The notes under the pieces are model-generated. The model was not told where the DNA came from. It made no database searches and saw nothing but the letters and a program-made list of their open reading frames with translations. Below, in pieces: positions 47,623-59,926 of a stretch of DNA of 64,000 nt (the first letter of the stretch is position 1; each line of letters starts with the position of its first letter). Origin of the DNA: Lycium barbarum (taxonomy: Eukaryota > Streptophyta > Magnoliopsida > Solanales > Solanaceae); NCBI RefSeq assembly GCF_019175385.1, contig NC_083345.1:15090027-15154026 (forward strand), given 5' to 3'. The position numbers and the translations under genes are program-made.

Positions 47623-48073
47623 TGTACATTTTACAATGTTCTTAAGTAAGAATTATTCACATCAGTGCAGAATAATACCTAGTAATGGATCAAGGCACTC
47701 ATGGCAACATTCCCAAGAAAAACTTTTTAAAAAAACAAGGAAAAATAGAAACAAGATGCTAAAATATATAGCCAAAATTTTAAAGACGATGGGGGAAAAA
47801 CAAAGTAGCATAATGATGGTATAGTCTTTGAACAATTACTAGTTGTCATCTAGCTCTGAGGAAATTAACTGCCATAAATTTTGAGCTACAACACTAAAAT
47901 CTCTATTGAATGGTTCTCTATTATATGTAGCTCAAGCTAGGGGAAAACTGCAGATAGTAAATATAAGAAGAAGAACATTGTAAAATAACATTTAAAAGTT
48001 TTTTCTTGGGAATGTTGCAATGAGTGCCTTGATCCATTACTAGGTATTATTATGCACTGATGTAAAATGTACA
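47623..48073. repeat. Inverted repeat (about 85-105 bp arms)
   Basis: The left arm (47623-47728) has GTACATTTTAC, CATCAGTGCA, AATAATACCTAGTAATGGAT and AAGGCACTCATGGCAACATT. The right arm (47990-48073) is its reverse complement with few mismatches; the left arm has about 24 extra bases after GTACATTTTAC. The spacer is about 260 bp without coding. Transcripts across it would fold into a long hairpin; it could be a MITE whose flanks I cannot define. Confidence 0.7.
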
Positions 48074-48469
48074 CTATTGTAACAGATAGTAAAATGTACC
48101 TTCGATGTATTAATACAAAGAAGACAAATTACACGTGTTGTTTTTTCGAAATAAAAGAAATAAGATTTCCATTTTTAGCAAACCGATTCAGCACATGGGC
48201 TAAAGACACACAAACACACACTCAACATAGCAGAGACACTGATACAAAAAAGGCAAACTTAAAATAAGGACCCTTGGCCATGAGAATTATTCATTTTTTC
48301 CTGGAAACTTTTTTTTTTTCACTTTATTTGAAAATAAGGTTTGGCCATGAAAATTTCAAATACAATAAACACCTAAGACCCTGTTTTCACTTTCAATATA
48401 TTCAAATAATCAAATATTTTTTGCAAAATATATAACCAAACACAACTCCAACTTCAGCTACTAATAATA

Positions 48470-49890
48470 AATAATGTACATTAGCACAACTAAATAAAGT
48501 TCAAATTTAAGAAACAGAGAGACTGATAACAACTGCATGCGTTGAAATTAAAGCTAAAGTTATTTTACTTTTTCTGGCTAACCAACAAAACTAATGGTAG
48601 CTCAATTGAAAAGATGAACAATTGCAATAATAATAGCAGTTGATTTTCAAAACCCTTTTACCCCACACCACTATATTACGTACCCATAAAAATTTGGATA
48701 CAAAAAACAATAAAATCTACTATATTATATTAAGTATTAACCCTATATTGTATATCAAAACAAGAAATCCATAAACAACACAGACACGAGATAGAGATAG
48801 AGAGAGGAGTAGAGAAAAACCCTTTAAAAATATTCTTGGCATACTAGGTAGGAGTACTATATAAGATGTGTATGGGATAATGCAGTACTGAAAAATACTT
48901 AAATCTCTGTTTTCACTTTCAGTATATTCAAATAATCAAATACATCTCCATCTCCATCTTCAACTCCAACTATAAAAATTTCAAACAAAGTGAAAAATAT
49001 TTGGTTTCTATAGTGAAACGCCAACTAAATCAGACGATATGAAAGAAAGCCAGCAGAAAACAAGAAATATTTCAAATAAAGTGAAAAATATTTGGTTTCT
49101 ATAGTGAAACGCCAACTAAATCAGACGATATGAAAGAAAGCGAGCAGAAAACAAAAACTATTTCCCCTTACAAATACCGTTACATTTATTCAACATGAAA
49201 ACCCAGAAAAATACGTGCAGAGAGCAAACAAAAACTCTATGTGTATATAAATATTTTTTTTCCTTATCAAAAAATATTTATATACACATATACAGAGAGT
49301 AGATAGAAGGATGTCTACCTTAGTTTTTTAAAACCCCAGAGAAAGTAGACCTTGAATACCTCCAAAAGTTTTTTTTTCCTTTGTAAGTAATGATATCACT
49401 AAATGACTGCAAATAAATAATGTACATTAGCACAACTAAATAAAGTTCAAATTTAAGAAACAAAGAGATTGATAACAACTGCATGCTTTGAAATTAAAGC
49501 TAAAGTTACTTTCCTTTTCTGGCTAACCAATATAGTAGCTCAAGTGAAAAGATGTTTTCAAAAACCTTTTACCCAAAAGGGAAAGATTTCCATTGCAAAA
49601 GTGAAAATGAAAATGGAAGACGAAGCAACAAAGGGTCAAATCCATTATATTCAAAACCCCATGTAACATAAAGAGTACTATATGTTACGTACCCATAAAA
49701 ATTTGTATACAAAAACAAGAAAATCTATGAAGAAGTCAGGCACAGATAAAAAATAAATATATAGTACTAGTGAAAAACATGATTATATTAACCCCATATT
49801 GCATATCAAAACAAGAAATGCATCAAAAACACAGCCACGGAGAACGATAGAGAGAGGAGTAGAGGAAAACCCTTTAGAAAAATCAACCTT
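48470..49890. repeat. Dispersed direct duplication plus 91-bp tandem repeat
   Basis: About 390 bp beginning at 48471 (AATAATGTACATTAGCACAA) recurs from about 49418, an offset of about 950 bp, with substitutions and indels; both copies end near a GATAGAGAGAGGAGTAGAG motif. Between them, a 91-bp unit with GTGAAAAATATTTGGTTTC at 48990 and 49081 is tandemly duplicated almost without change. No gene is visible. Confidence 0.75.
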
Positions 49891-50097
49891 GTGACCTCAA
49901 AAAATACAGAATTTTTTTTTGCTTATATAAGATGTGTAGCTATGGCACTGCGTTTGCTACTGGTGGTAGCATACAGTGTATTTGAGTGGAGAAAACTACT
50001 GACAACGGGGCCCACATACCTACGTGTCCTTTTTCATCTGAGCTTCTTTCTTGCATCCTTCCTAATTTTACTCCTTTCACATCTTTAATTACTTGTA

Positions 50098-50528
50098 TTT
50101 ACTCGGTTCAAAATAAGTGATGTTTTTTGTTTGGACACACTCTTATAAAAATTACTCGTTTCTATAAAGTATTGGTAAGATATATTTTTTGTTTGGACAC
50201 ACTCAAACTCTCTTTATTTAAACCCCCGTTTGGCCATGAATAGTTTTTGTTTTTTTTTGTTTTTGGAATATTATATCAGAAAACTATCAATTCCAATTTA
50301 TATTCATGTACAAACACAACCCCATTTTTCAAATAGCATTTTCAACATGAAAACAATTACTTTTTTTTTTTTTTGCAAATTTCACAATTCTTTTGTCCAA
50401 ACGCCCACTAAATAATAGTGAAATTGGAGTAACATCATTAGTGTCTCCTTAATTATGTGAAACATCACTTATTTTGAAATAAAATAAAAAGATAAAAATG
50501 CCGCTTATTTTGAAATGGAGGAAGTAAG
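50098..50528. mobile_element. Degenerate Stowaway-like MITE with a second MITE inside
   Basis: TTTACTCGGTTCAAAATAAG at 50098 and CTTATTTTGAAATGGAGGAA at about 50504 form diverged terminal repeats of the Stowaway type. Inside, 50223-50412 begins CCCCGTTTGGCCATGAA and ends CTTTTGTCCAAACGCCC, another inverted pair with T-runs, probably an independent small MITE. Boundaries are approximate. Confidence 0.45.
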
Positions 50529-51018
50529 TAATTTTGATCCCTAATAAAAAAAATAAAAAGGGGTTATGTGATTTCGTTATTGCTATAATTATATTAAAAA
50601 TATATTATGTTTGATTATAGTGGTATACAAATTATAACTTTTTTCTATCAAAATTTAGGTTGATGAGGATAAATCACCTAAAGACGAATCTATACCTTGA
50701 TCTCTAAGTTTCCAACCACTTGCACCAAGACTTCACCCTTGGATATTTATATTGAGAATATTCCCAATTATTTATCATGAAATTTTATTTGTACAACATC
50801 TTAAATTTTTAAAAGAATTAGTCGTTTGAACAGCTAATAAATAAAGTTTCTCATTCCAGAATTACATAATTTATCCTTGACTAATATTCCCGTCATTGAA
50901 ACACATTAAAGTGGAAGAGATAATTGAGCAAAATCATCTTTAGAAAATTAGTAGTTTTAAATTTAAAAGGTACAGATAATATTGGTTAAAGATACATTTT
51001 CCTTCAAGATTCTATGTA
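50529..51018. other. Intergenic, no gene seen
   Basis: AT-rich, no recognised feature. Confidence 0.5.
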
Positions 51019-51026
51019 CGTATATG

Positions 51027-51614
51027 TAGGCCTGTGCACGAATCGGTTCGGTTCGGTTTTGGCCATCATCGAGTTGAAATTTCGAATTTCGACTTTCTAA
51101 AATTCTCAACCAAACTCGATCCATTCTAGGTTCAATTTGATTTGTTTTTTATTGTTTCGGTTCGGTTACACAAATCGATTTGTTCGGTTTATTCGAAATT
51201 TAAACAAGCAACTATTTCATTTCAATTTTAGAGTAAACATAACAAAACATAATGAGATCCTAAACTTGCAGCCTTATAACCAAGACATTAACCAAGAAAA
51301 ATCTATAAACTTGCAAGCATAATAGCATATAAATAGCAAAACAAAAGCTTGACAACTTGTGCAAGCATACAAATCCGCCAACACCACATTACATATACCA
51401 AATTAGTCATATTAGTCACTAGTGGCATACAAATTCGGTTTGTTCGGATCGGTTCGGTTGATAATTGAAGCAAACCGTATCCGAACCGTTAAACCGTAAT
51501 ATTTTACAATTGCATTTGTAAATCGAAATTGAATTTTATTATCCAAATTAAATTATCCGAATTGATTCGAATCGGTTCGGAAATTCAGATTGAACCGATT
51601 TGTGCACAGGCCTA
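51027..51614. mobile_element. hAT-type MITE (588 bp)
   Basis: Perfect 13-bp terminal inverted repeats TAGGCCTGTGCAC / GTGCACAGGCCTA, flanked by the perfect 8-bp direct repeat CGTATATG (51019-51026 and 51615-51622). An 8-bp duplication is the hAT signature. The sub-terminal part holds repeated GGTTCGG motifs in both orientations. No transposase. Confidence 0.88.
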
Positions 51615-51622
51615 CGTATATG

Positions 51623-52682
51623 TTACCTCCCAGTCTCCCACAGAAGGGGAGTATATATTTATCAACATTTCGTATTTACACCAAATCAAGTAATTATTCT
51701 TAAAAATCAAAAATAAAAGTTAAGATGCAAATCAATTAATAATGATGAAGTGATAAAAGTATGTATCATTAATTTAATATAAACGCATAGTGCATGTAAA
51801 TTTGAACTAAAAGATGGCTAGTACTCTCGCAAAATTTATTTAAACGGAAACAAAAGTTAATTTACAATCCAAAATGATTATATTTGTGCAATCTCCCGTC
51901 TCTTCTTCAAACCTCAAAACACCCATCAGTTATTAGATGTGGGTCTCCTAAATTATATATTACCTCTCATTTTATGGTTTATATTGTGTAACTAGTTAAT
52001 TAACTCTTGTTTGGCATATTTTCTTTCTTTCTTTTTTATAAATTAGTTGATAGTGTATAAGAGATAATTGTTTTTGTTGTACCTAACGATAAAAACAAAT
52101 CTATTATTCATAAGACATACATATGAAAAATATATATCATTACATATGTAAACAAACAAAGTATTGCGCGCATTACCTTTATATGGTTTATGATGATGCG
52201 GTTCTCAAAGAACAATCCTCTTAATTGGAGAAGAGAAGTTAACGCTCTTTTCTAGAAGAACGAATTAGTATGTAATTTGAGTTTTCTAGCCTTTCCTTCA
52301 TATTTAAACAGTGGTGTTCATAAATTTCCTTCCTGTGTGAATGTCATACTCATTCATAAAGTATGGATACTCTTGTAATATTTATTAAAAAAAAAAAATA
52401 GGGTATCAATGGTTTTTAAAAACCGAATGAACCAATGGAACTAAGTCGTACCGATCGCATTGGTTAGTTATAAGATTCTTTTAATAGAATTGTAGGTTAA
52501 TATAAAACAATATCAGACTAAATAATTAGGGTAGATTTTAATTTTATAAAATTAAACAAAAAAAAATACAGAATAAATTTATGAGTAAAATTTATTTTAT
52601 TATTAAATTCAAACATAACAAATCATTGAATTTTTCGCCTCGGACCTAGGGTGACAAAAACGTATACAATCCAAGATAGCAA
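51623..52682. other. Intergenic, no gene seen
   Basis: AT-rich sequence with poly-A runs and no recognised feature. Confidence 0.5.
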
Positions 52683-53552
52683 TGTGCGCAATTCGCAGGA
52701 TTGCCCTTCTTTTGGGGTGGTGTTTAAATTTTGGCCCTCATATTTGTGGTCTTTAATTGTTGCCCCTCAAATTGCTGGTCTTTACTTTTTGTCCTCCGCG
52801 TTACAATCATGAGCTTCACGCAGAAATCATGAGGTTCTGGGTTCGAATCCCCGCTCAGGCATAAAATAAAAATAAGAAATTGCAAGGCAAGGCTTGGGGC
52901 GCGTGTATGTCGGATCCAGCATACACTTCTTAAGGAATAACTATAGTTATGCCGGACCCGGCATAACTATAAGTTTCGCCTTATAAGGCAAAGTTTATGC
53001 CTTAAGGAAAAGTTCCACCTTAGGGGCATACTTTTAGTTATGCCTTAACTAAAAGTATGTGTCATAAGGCGGAACTTTTCCTTAAGGCACAACTAAAAGT
53101 TTGCCTTATAAGATAAAGTTTATGCCTTAAGAAAAAGTTCTGCCTTATGGGGCATACTTTTGGTTATGCCTTAACTAAAAGTCTGTCTCATAAGGCATAA
53201 CTAAACTATGCCTTAAAGAAAAGTCTGCCTTATGGGACAGACTTTTAGTTATGTATAGTTATTCCGGGTCCGGCATAACTATAGTTATTCCGGGTCCGGC
53301 ATAACTATAGTTATTCCTTAAGAAGTGTATGCCGGATCAGGCATACACGCGCCCCGAGTCTTGCCTTGCGATTTTTATTTTATTTTATGCCTGAGCAGGA
53401 GTTCGAACCCAGAACCTCAGGTGTTCGCCCACCTTGTCAATCGAAGGACAAAACTTAAAGACCACAAATATGAGAATCAACATCTAAAGACCACAAATAT
53501 GAGGGGCAAAATTTAAAGACCACCCCAAAAGAAGGGCAATCTGCGCAAAAAA
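52683..53552. mobile_element. Foldback element, family B, copy 2 (about 870 bp palindrome)
   Basis: Almost the whole element is an inverted repeat: GGATTGCCCTTCTTTTGGGG on the left mirrors CCCAAAAGAAGGGCAATC on the right; inner parts TTCGAATCCCCGCTCAGGC, CGCGTGTATG and GCCGGACCCGGCATAACTAT also pair. The centre is built of repeated AAGGCATAACTAAAAGT units. It shares GGTCTTTAATT-type and TTCGAACC-type blocks with 15911-18126. Target duplication not resolved. Confidence 0.72.
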
Positions 53553-54175
53553 ATGTAACAATCTACCAATTTTTAATTCTCTTAAATACCCCTTCTACAT
53601 ATGCTAGCACATTAAATATAACATAATTAAAATTCAATAACCCTTCACCTCCCTCCTCTTCTTATTCTATCCATAGTATCCATAATTGAATTTGCAGAGA
53701 TATGTTCTTTAAAAATAGGCAGAATAGTTTGGAGGCTCCTGTACTTGTCCAGAATTATCATATCGGTGTTCGTACTTACGAATTTGCCAATCAAACCCCT
53801 CTATCCTTAAAAACTGAGCATTCTAAACCCTTTTTCGGCCCGGTCATTGTGTGTGTAATACAACCCCTAACACGTCATTTTTCACATGTTTTGAAAATGC
53901 CACATAGGAAATTAGGTGCTAAAAATTAAATTAACCCCAATGTATTATTTCATAATTCATTTTCTCTTTCTTCGACTTCTTTGCCGCCGATTTCACTGTC
54001 ATTGAGTGAGATTTCCATGCAATAGTGGTAAGTTTCTTCACCTCTTTTTAGTTTATTTCTCTTATCTTTCTTAATTTCTTTTTTGTTTTGTTTGTCATCG
54101 TCTTCTACGATGGATTTTAGGGTTAAGAAGAAGTTTGTGGTTCAGTGGATGTGGAACCATATTATGAATAGTAAA

Positions 54176-55344
54176 GCGCTAAATATATCCTTCGTTATAC
54201 TTTGGTCCAAATATACCTCTACCGTTATATTTTGGGTCCAAATAGTTAAAATTGTCCAAGATGGACACCAAATCTGACATGAAACTAATAACTCAGTGAG
54301 GTGACTCCACATGACATGCCACCTCACCACCCAACTCATTTACCCATCTCTTCCCCTTCTTCACCCAGCACTACCATCTCCACTCCCTTCACAACCACTG
54401 TCGCCATTAGCACCACCACACCACCATCTCTCACTCCTCTGCCTACAGCAACCCTAATTTACTCACTGCGCCTCAAAAAATTAAAATGATAAGCTGATTT
54501 TAATAGGAGTAATTCGTCTTTTGTCGTGAAAATTTAAAAATTCTCTGTTGTTGCTAACTTTGTGCTCAGATACTTGTTTCCAGTATTAATTTCAAGGACC
54601 CAATTAGAAATCATATTCAAATTTCTTTTTTTGGTTGTTAAGGGAAAAACAAAAGAAATTAATTTCCCATCTTAATGCTTATTTCCAAAAAAAAAAAAAA
54701 AAATCATTGGTCTATGGAGAAAATTGTTGGGGAAAAATTGACTTTACGAAGTTACTAATGCTTATGCCGTCTTTGTTTTGTGTGTTTGAAAGAGACTTGT
54801 TCATTTTTTCTAGAAATCTTTATTGGTACTATTTCAGTTTCAATTCCAATGAACCCCGAAAGAAATTATTACTGTAGATTGATTACTGAAAGTTTTAGCT
54901 TACTGAGATCCATATTGTTTGTTCTCGAAATTTAGTTTTTGTATTTGTTGTAAATCGATAGAATCAATTAATCTGTTTTATGGAGAAAAGATCAAGTCCA
55001 TTTGAGCAAGATTCAAGTGTTTAATCATTCTGATTTTTATCATTAAGGGTTGTTGTAGGCAGAGGGAGTGAAGGTGGAGATGGCGGTGCTTATGGTGACA
55101 GTGGTCGTGAAGGGAGAGGAGATGGTAGTGGTAGGTGAAGAAGGGGAAGAGAGGGGTAAATGAGTTGGGTGATGAGGTGGCATGCCACATGGCATCCACC
55201 TCACTGAGTTATTAGTGCCACGTCAGATCTGGTGTCCACCTCGGACAATTTTAACGGAAGAGGGATATATTTGAACCCAAAGTATAACGGTAGGGGTATA
55301 TTTGAATCCAAAGTATAACGAAGGGTATATTTAGCCCTTTTTCC
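54176..55344. mobile_element. Inverted-repeat element nested in the MULE
   Basis: About 280-bp inverted repeats: CTAAATATATCCTTCGTTAT on the left, ATAACGAAGGGTATATTTAG on the right; the pairing continues through TCACTGAGTTATTAGT and ACCCAACTCATTTACC-type blocks to CTGCCTACA. Flanked by the perfect 9-bp repeat AATAGTAAA (54167-54175 and 55345-55353). The left end seems to lack a few terminal bases (right end CCCTTTTTCC). Peptides near 54301 (plus) and 54978 (minus) are the two arms, not genes. Confidence 0.75.
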
Positions 55345-55675
55345 AATAGTAAAGGGGTATATTTTGGCCCTTTTCCAAAAAATTGAGAAGAAGGTTTTTG
55401 GTTCTCTCATCTCTGTATGGCCTTTTCTTAAGCATTTTGGTTTGTTGATTTTAGGATAAAATTGGAGTGATAAGGTGGGTGCTGGGTTTCAAGTGAAATT
55501 GGGAATGAAGACATGGGATTTATGGTGGATAAGAGGAATTCCATGGTGGAAGACTAGTGTTGGAGGCAAAAACTTTGAATGGATTTGTACATTGTTTGCT
55601 CAGTTGTCTAAATTTGGGTATTTCTTATTGTTTTACTTTTCATCTTCTATTTTGTAAATTTGAATTGAGAATCAT

Positions 55676-58600
55676 TGTTGACACCCAATTTTGTCCCTCC
55701 TTTATTTAATTTTATTTACTCGGACTTCTAAGTTTATTGACGAGCTAAATACTTTATTTTTCACTATTTTATTCTATTGCTCTTACTATTAATATCGCTA
55801 CTTTTATTTTCAACATTACGAGCATTACTTTATCACAAATTTTAAATGTTCGTCATCGTTTCATCTTTGGGTTTGGATTCGTTAAATTAATTACAAGACA
55901 ACACTTTGTTAAATCCTTATTTTTTTTCTACATATTAATTATTAATTATATTGTCTCCACATAGTGTATATTGTACTAGTTATTAAATTAGAAGCCCAAC
56001 AATAATTAAATAAAGGAAGAAGGATCAACAATTTTCAGCCAAATTAATGGCCCAAAATACAAATACAATATCCAGCCCACAAAATCATTTCGGACCAAAC
56101 ACCAGCCCATACCCATTATCTACACTAACACACCATCCCATTACCCTTTCCACTTACCCGACCAGCCCACTTAATTAATTACCCGATCCAGCCCACTCTA
56201 ACACCCGACCCGGCCCACGCCGTCCTTATCACTCCCAACCCTAACCTCTTCAACAACTACAGTCGCTTTCTCCTCCCCCTCCCCTTCTTTTTCTTCTTCC
56301 TCTCTCCTCCACCTCCCACGCTCCTCCCTGTCGTCTCCACTCTCCCCTGTCCCCCACGCCTCTTTCATACGCTCCTCTCTCTCTTTTCTTAAATCAAACG
56401 AAACCCTATAAATCTGGTGGAATTGAATCTTGAAAGGGGAAGAAAAGAAGAGAGATTGAAAAAGGTGGAAGATCTGGAAACAAAAAATCTCCCCACAAAA
56501 CATAAGTTTTAATCACCTCAAATTTCCGAGAAAACGGACAGTTTTCATCAATTGGGTTTAAAAACATTTTCTTGAAATTCAGCCAAAGGGGGGATTTTTC
56601 AGTATTTTAGAGGATTTTATTGAGTGTTTTAAGGGACACAATCAATCTTAAAACTCGATTTTCCCTTTTTCGGCAAAATTTAACCGCGACCAAGGGGTTC
56701 GAGTCACCCAACGCTAGTTTCGAAGTCGCTCATACGAGAGAGTAGATTTGAGACTTCGTCGCCCAGTTCACTGTACCAACAAAAGGTAATAACCGAGACT
56801 ATTGCATTTTTTTAGTTCCTGAAATATATAGAAGTGATGCTTATTTAGATTGTTGAAAGCCATGGTTTAGAATTTTGTTTCATCAGGTTTAGGTTTGTTG
56901 GGTTCTTTGTTTTGTTTAGTCAGTCTTTTATGGACAAATATTATGTCGAAGTTCGGTTTAGAGTCATTTTCATATAACCATGATATTAGGATCTAGGTAA
57001 TAGCTCGTTTGTGCTTAGTTTATGATAGTTCGTACATGTTTGATTGTTATCTTAGTCTAAAATCAGCTAATTTAGTCATCTGTTCATGTAGGCAAGCCTA
57101 TCTATTTTGTTTTCGTTATTAAGAAGTAGAAGTTCTAGCATAGTTCAGTTTAGTGTAATTGTATGTTTTTCACTTGGTTTGCTTTCTGTTCATTTGTTAG
57201 TGAAAACACTCGGTTTAGACTAGCTCACCTGGTTTAGTCTAGTTTTTTTTTCTTTTCAAAACACTACTGTCATCTTCCCCACCGTATATCACGCTTAACC
57301 CCTTACCTTTCCCCTGTACCCGTTGGTAATCCTAGATTCGGTGCCGATACGTTTCTGCTGCATGTCTAATGAATCAAACCTCTATCATGTTGTTAAACAA
57401 GATTAAAACATCATTCCATGTCTAGACTATATTTAGATGTTCTTTTAAATGTTCGACGAGTTCTAAACTGCCGGTATAGTTTAGTCATTTTGCTGTTGTA
57501 TTTTGGAGATGAAACTGCTACAATGTTGTTTCCTGTTGATCGTATCTGTGAGTCATATTAGTGAACTTGAGCCATGACTATTCTTTAAACTTAGGTTGCT
57601 GCACTTTCGAATTGCTACTGAACTTTCGGCTAGAATACTTGTACTGTTGATGAGAATTGTCGCTGCTTTGACATAAGTCGATGTTTCCTTTTTTGAAAAC
57701 AATAGGAAAATGTACTGAACGAATTAGTCTTTGTTTTTCTCTAGATAAAAGTAACAGATAAGTGAGTACACTAAACCTTTCGTGCTGCCCAGCTGCTTGT
57801 TACTATTTTTTTTAAACACTGAATAGAATGCTACATTACGGAAGTAGAATTGACAAGGAAAACTCATGGACTGTTCAGATTTGGAAATAAAGCTGACTGT
57901 TTTTTTTTTTATATTTGTATTACAACCTATACCATGATGAGGTGATTGAAAATGACATCATTTATTGAACTGAAGTACTGATCTAAGTATTGTCGATGGC
58001 TATGAAAACTGGCAGTAGCTTACTATATGAATGGGAAATATCATGTATACATTAGGATGTACACATGAGAGTATACTCGGTACACATACGAGTCGCTTAG
58101 TTTGGAAGCTGAAAACTGCCCTACTTTATTTGTTTCTTTGTTGTTTGGACATGTTATTGGGCCTGCCCCCCTGTTCTTTCATTTGTCTGCCTGTCTGATA
58201 CTTGGACCTTACTGTCCATTTCATATGTTTTTATAAAACATTAGTTACGGCTGAAGCTTTTGTTTTGGACTGGATACTTCTTTGAATTTACATTATACAT
58301 GTCTAGCCCTATTCATTGATTATGTACTAATTCTTTTCCTTTCCTTTTTATGCATGATCATCTCGCATACGAGTCAAAGGGACTCGTCATCTCCCGCATT
58401 CGGTGTTGGGAAAAGCCCAACGAAATCTCCTCGAGTCATTCCCATCAGCCCAATCTGCAGTAATATGTGACAAAAGGTTTACTGGGTCGAAGCCCAACAG
58501 TAAATAGACCGTGACAGTTCCAGAAATGGGTTTAGCCCATGTAATTTTATTTGATCCTTATTTATGCATTTAAATTATATTTTACAACTAGTACTTTGCT

Positions 58601-59536
58601 TGGTTTGTTTTTTCTTAGCTAGAATAAACCTTAGTGGGATTAGTGGGTTAGTTTTAGTACGATGGGTAGTTAATTAAAAAGAGAAACTAACAATTAGTTC
58701 ATAGGTTTCATTCCTCCTTGTTATGTTAAACCATTTATAGTATCTACAATTTCTTTTTATTAGAATAATTGATTCTCAAAATAGCATGACTACACATTCT
58801 GAGTTAAAAGAATCAAGATTCACTCTTACTATCCTAGAAATTAAAAACGTTACAAATTTTTACACAAACGCTAACTTATTTGGAGAAGTAAAAGGCAAAT
58901 AAGTTATGTGGATAACTTCTTCACTTTAGCTCTTTTTCAACACTTGAAACATGTATTTATTGAAACAACCTTTACATAATCTATATTGAACTAACAGTCT
59001 TTCTATAAAAACTTTAAACTTTATCGATATTTTACAATAACGCTTTTAAATTTGGTTAGTCGGCATAACTCATTTTCTCCAAATATTTATAAAACGTTAT
59101 ACATCCCGTATTTTCTCAGTTTATTTACAACTAAACTCTTTTATGTAAATCTTTATTTTTCCCTACAAGTCCTATTTTAAATAACATTCTCATATGCCTA
59201 TCAATAACTTTAGCAATACTTACAAGATATTTTCTTAAAATATTATAAAATATTACATCCGCATTCTTACCCTAATTAAATTTTAGTCCGGTCGGTTAAC
59301 CATTGTTAATGGGTCTTAAAGGATGCCTAATACCTTCCCTTTAGACTAATTGAACCCTTACCTAGAATCGTAAGTTTCGCAGACTTTTAAAACAGAGTTA
59401 ATTTTAAAATAACTTTAATAGATTTAGGTGTCCTAATTCACCATAAATAATTAGGTGGCGACTCCTTAACAAACAAAAATAGGAATCATCAATATGTTGT
59501 ACTTCTAATTTAACCCGGTTAAAATGGGGTACGACA
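55676..59536 (+). mobile_element. Solo LTR (3861 bp) nested in the MULE
   Basis: Begins TGTTGACACCCAATTTTG and ends TGGGGTACGACA, flanked by the perfect 5-bp repeat ATCAT (55671-55675 and 59537-59541). No primer site, gag or pol follows or precedes. The interior shows a pyrimidine-rich GC-richer block (56180-56400) and long non-coding sequence. The start, the end and an AATTAGGTGGCGACTCC motif near 59449 match features of the smaller solo LTR at 5812-8539 in reverse orientation. A very long LTR of an unassigned family. Confidence 0.85.
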
Positions 59537-59926
59537 ATCATAATCCCCCAATGGCACAAGCTCTATTAGTACAGTAAAGAGAGAAAAAATTGGATAGAAA
59601 AAATTAAAGAGAGAATAAAAGTTAAGAAAAAAAACTTCTTTTTGTTAAATAATGATGAATGAAGGTTTAGGGAAGAAGATGGCGATTATAAAGGCCAAAA
59701 AGTGAATATATTGCCTTGTTACAAGGCCCCACGCATCTTAAGAGGGTGTATCACACTCACTTGTGTCAAAATGCCACATAGGAAGATCGGGCCCAAAAAG
59801 GGTTTAAAATGCTCAATTTTTAAGAGTAGAGGGATTTGGTTGACAAACTCGTAAGTACGAACACTGGCCGGCATGACAATTTTATACAAGTACAGAGGTC
59901 TACCAAGCTATTTCGCCTAAAAAATA

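Larger units (their letters stand above)
53718..59917. mobile_element. Mutator-like element (MULE) containing two nested insertions
   Basis: Left end GGCAGAATAGTTTGGAGGCT and right end (complement) GGCGAAATAGCTTGGTAGAC start inverted repeats of about 180 bp that include CTGTACTTGT, GTGTTCGTACTTACGA, AAACCCTTTTT and ATGCCACATAGGAA. Flanks TTAAAAATA (53709-53717) and TAAAAAATA (59918-59926) agree at 8 of 9, as expected for an aged 9-bp duplication. Without the two insertions the element is about 1.1 kb, with no transposase. Frames at about 54110 (MDFRVKKKFVVQWMW) and 55475 are short and unrecognised. Confidence 0.72.

Noticed and set aside
54301..55199. Proline/threonine-rich and histidine-rich peptides on opposite strands
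   Set aside because: They are the two arms of the inverted-repeat element read in mirror orientation.
56198..56503. 101-residue minus frame rich in Glu and Arg
   Set aside because: It is the complement of a pyrimidine-rich block inside the solo LTR; compositional artefact.
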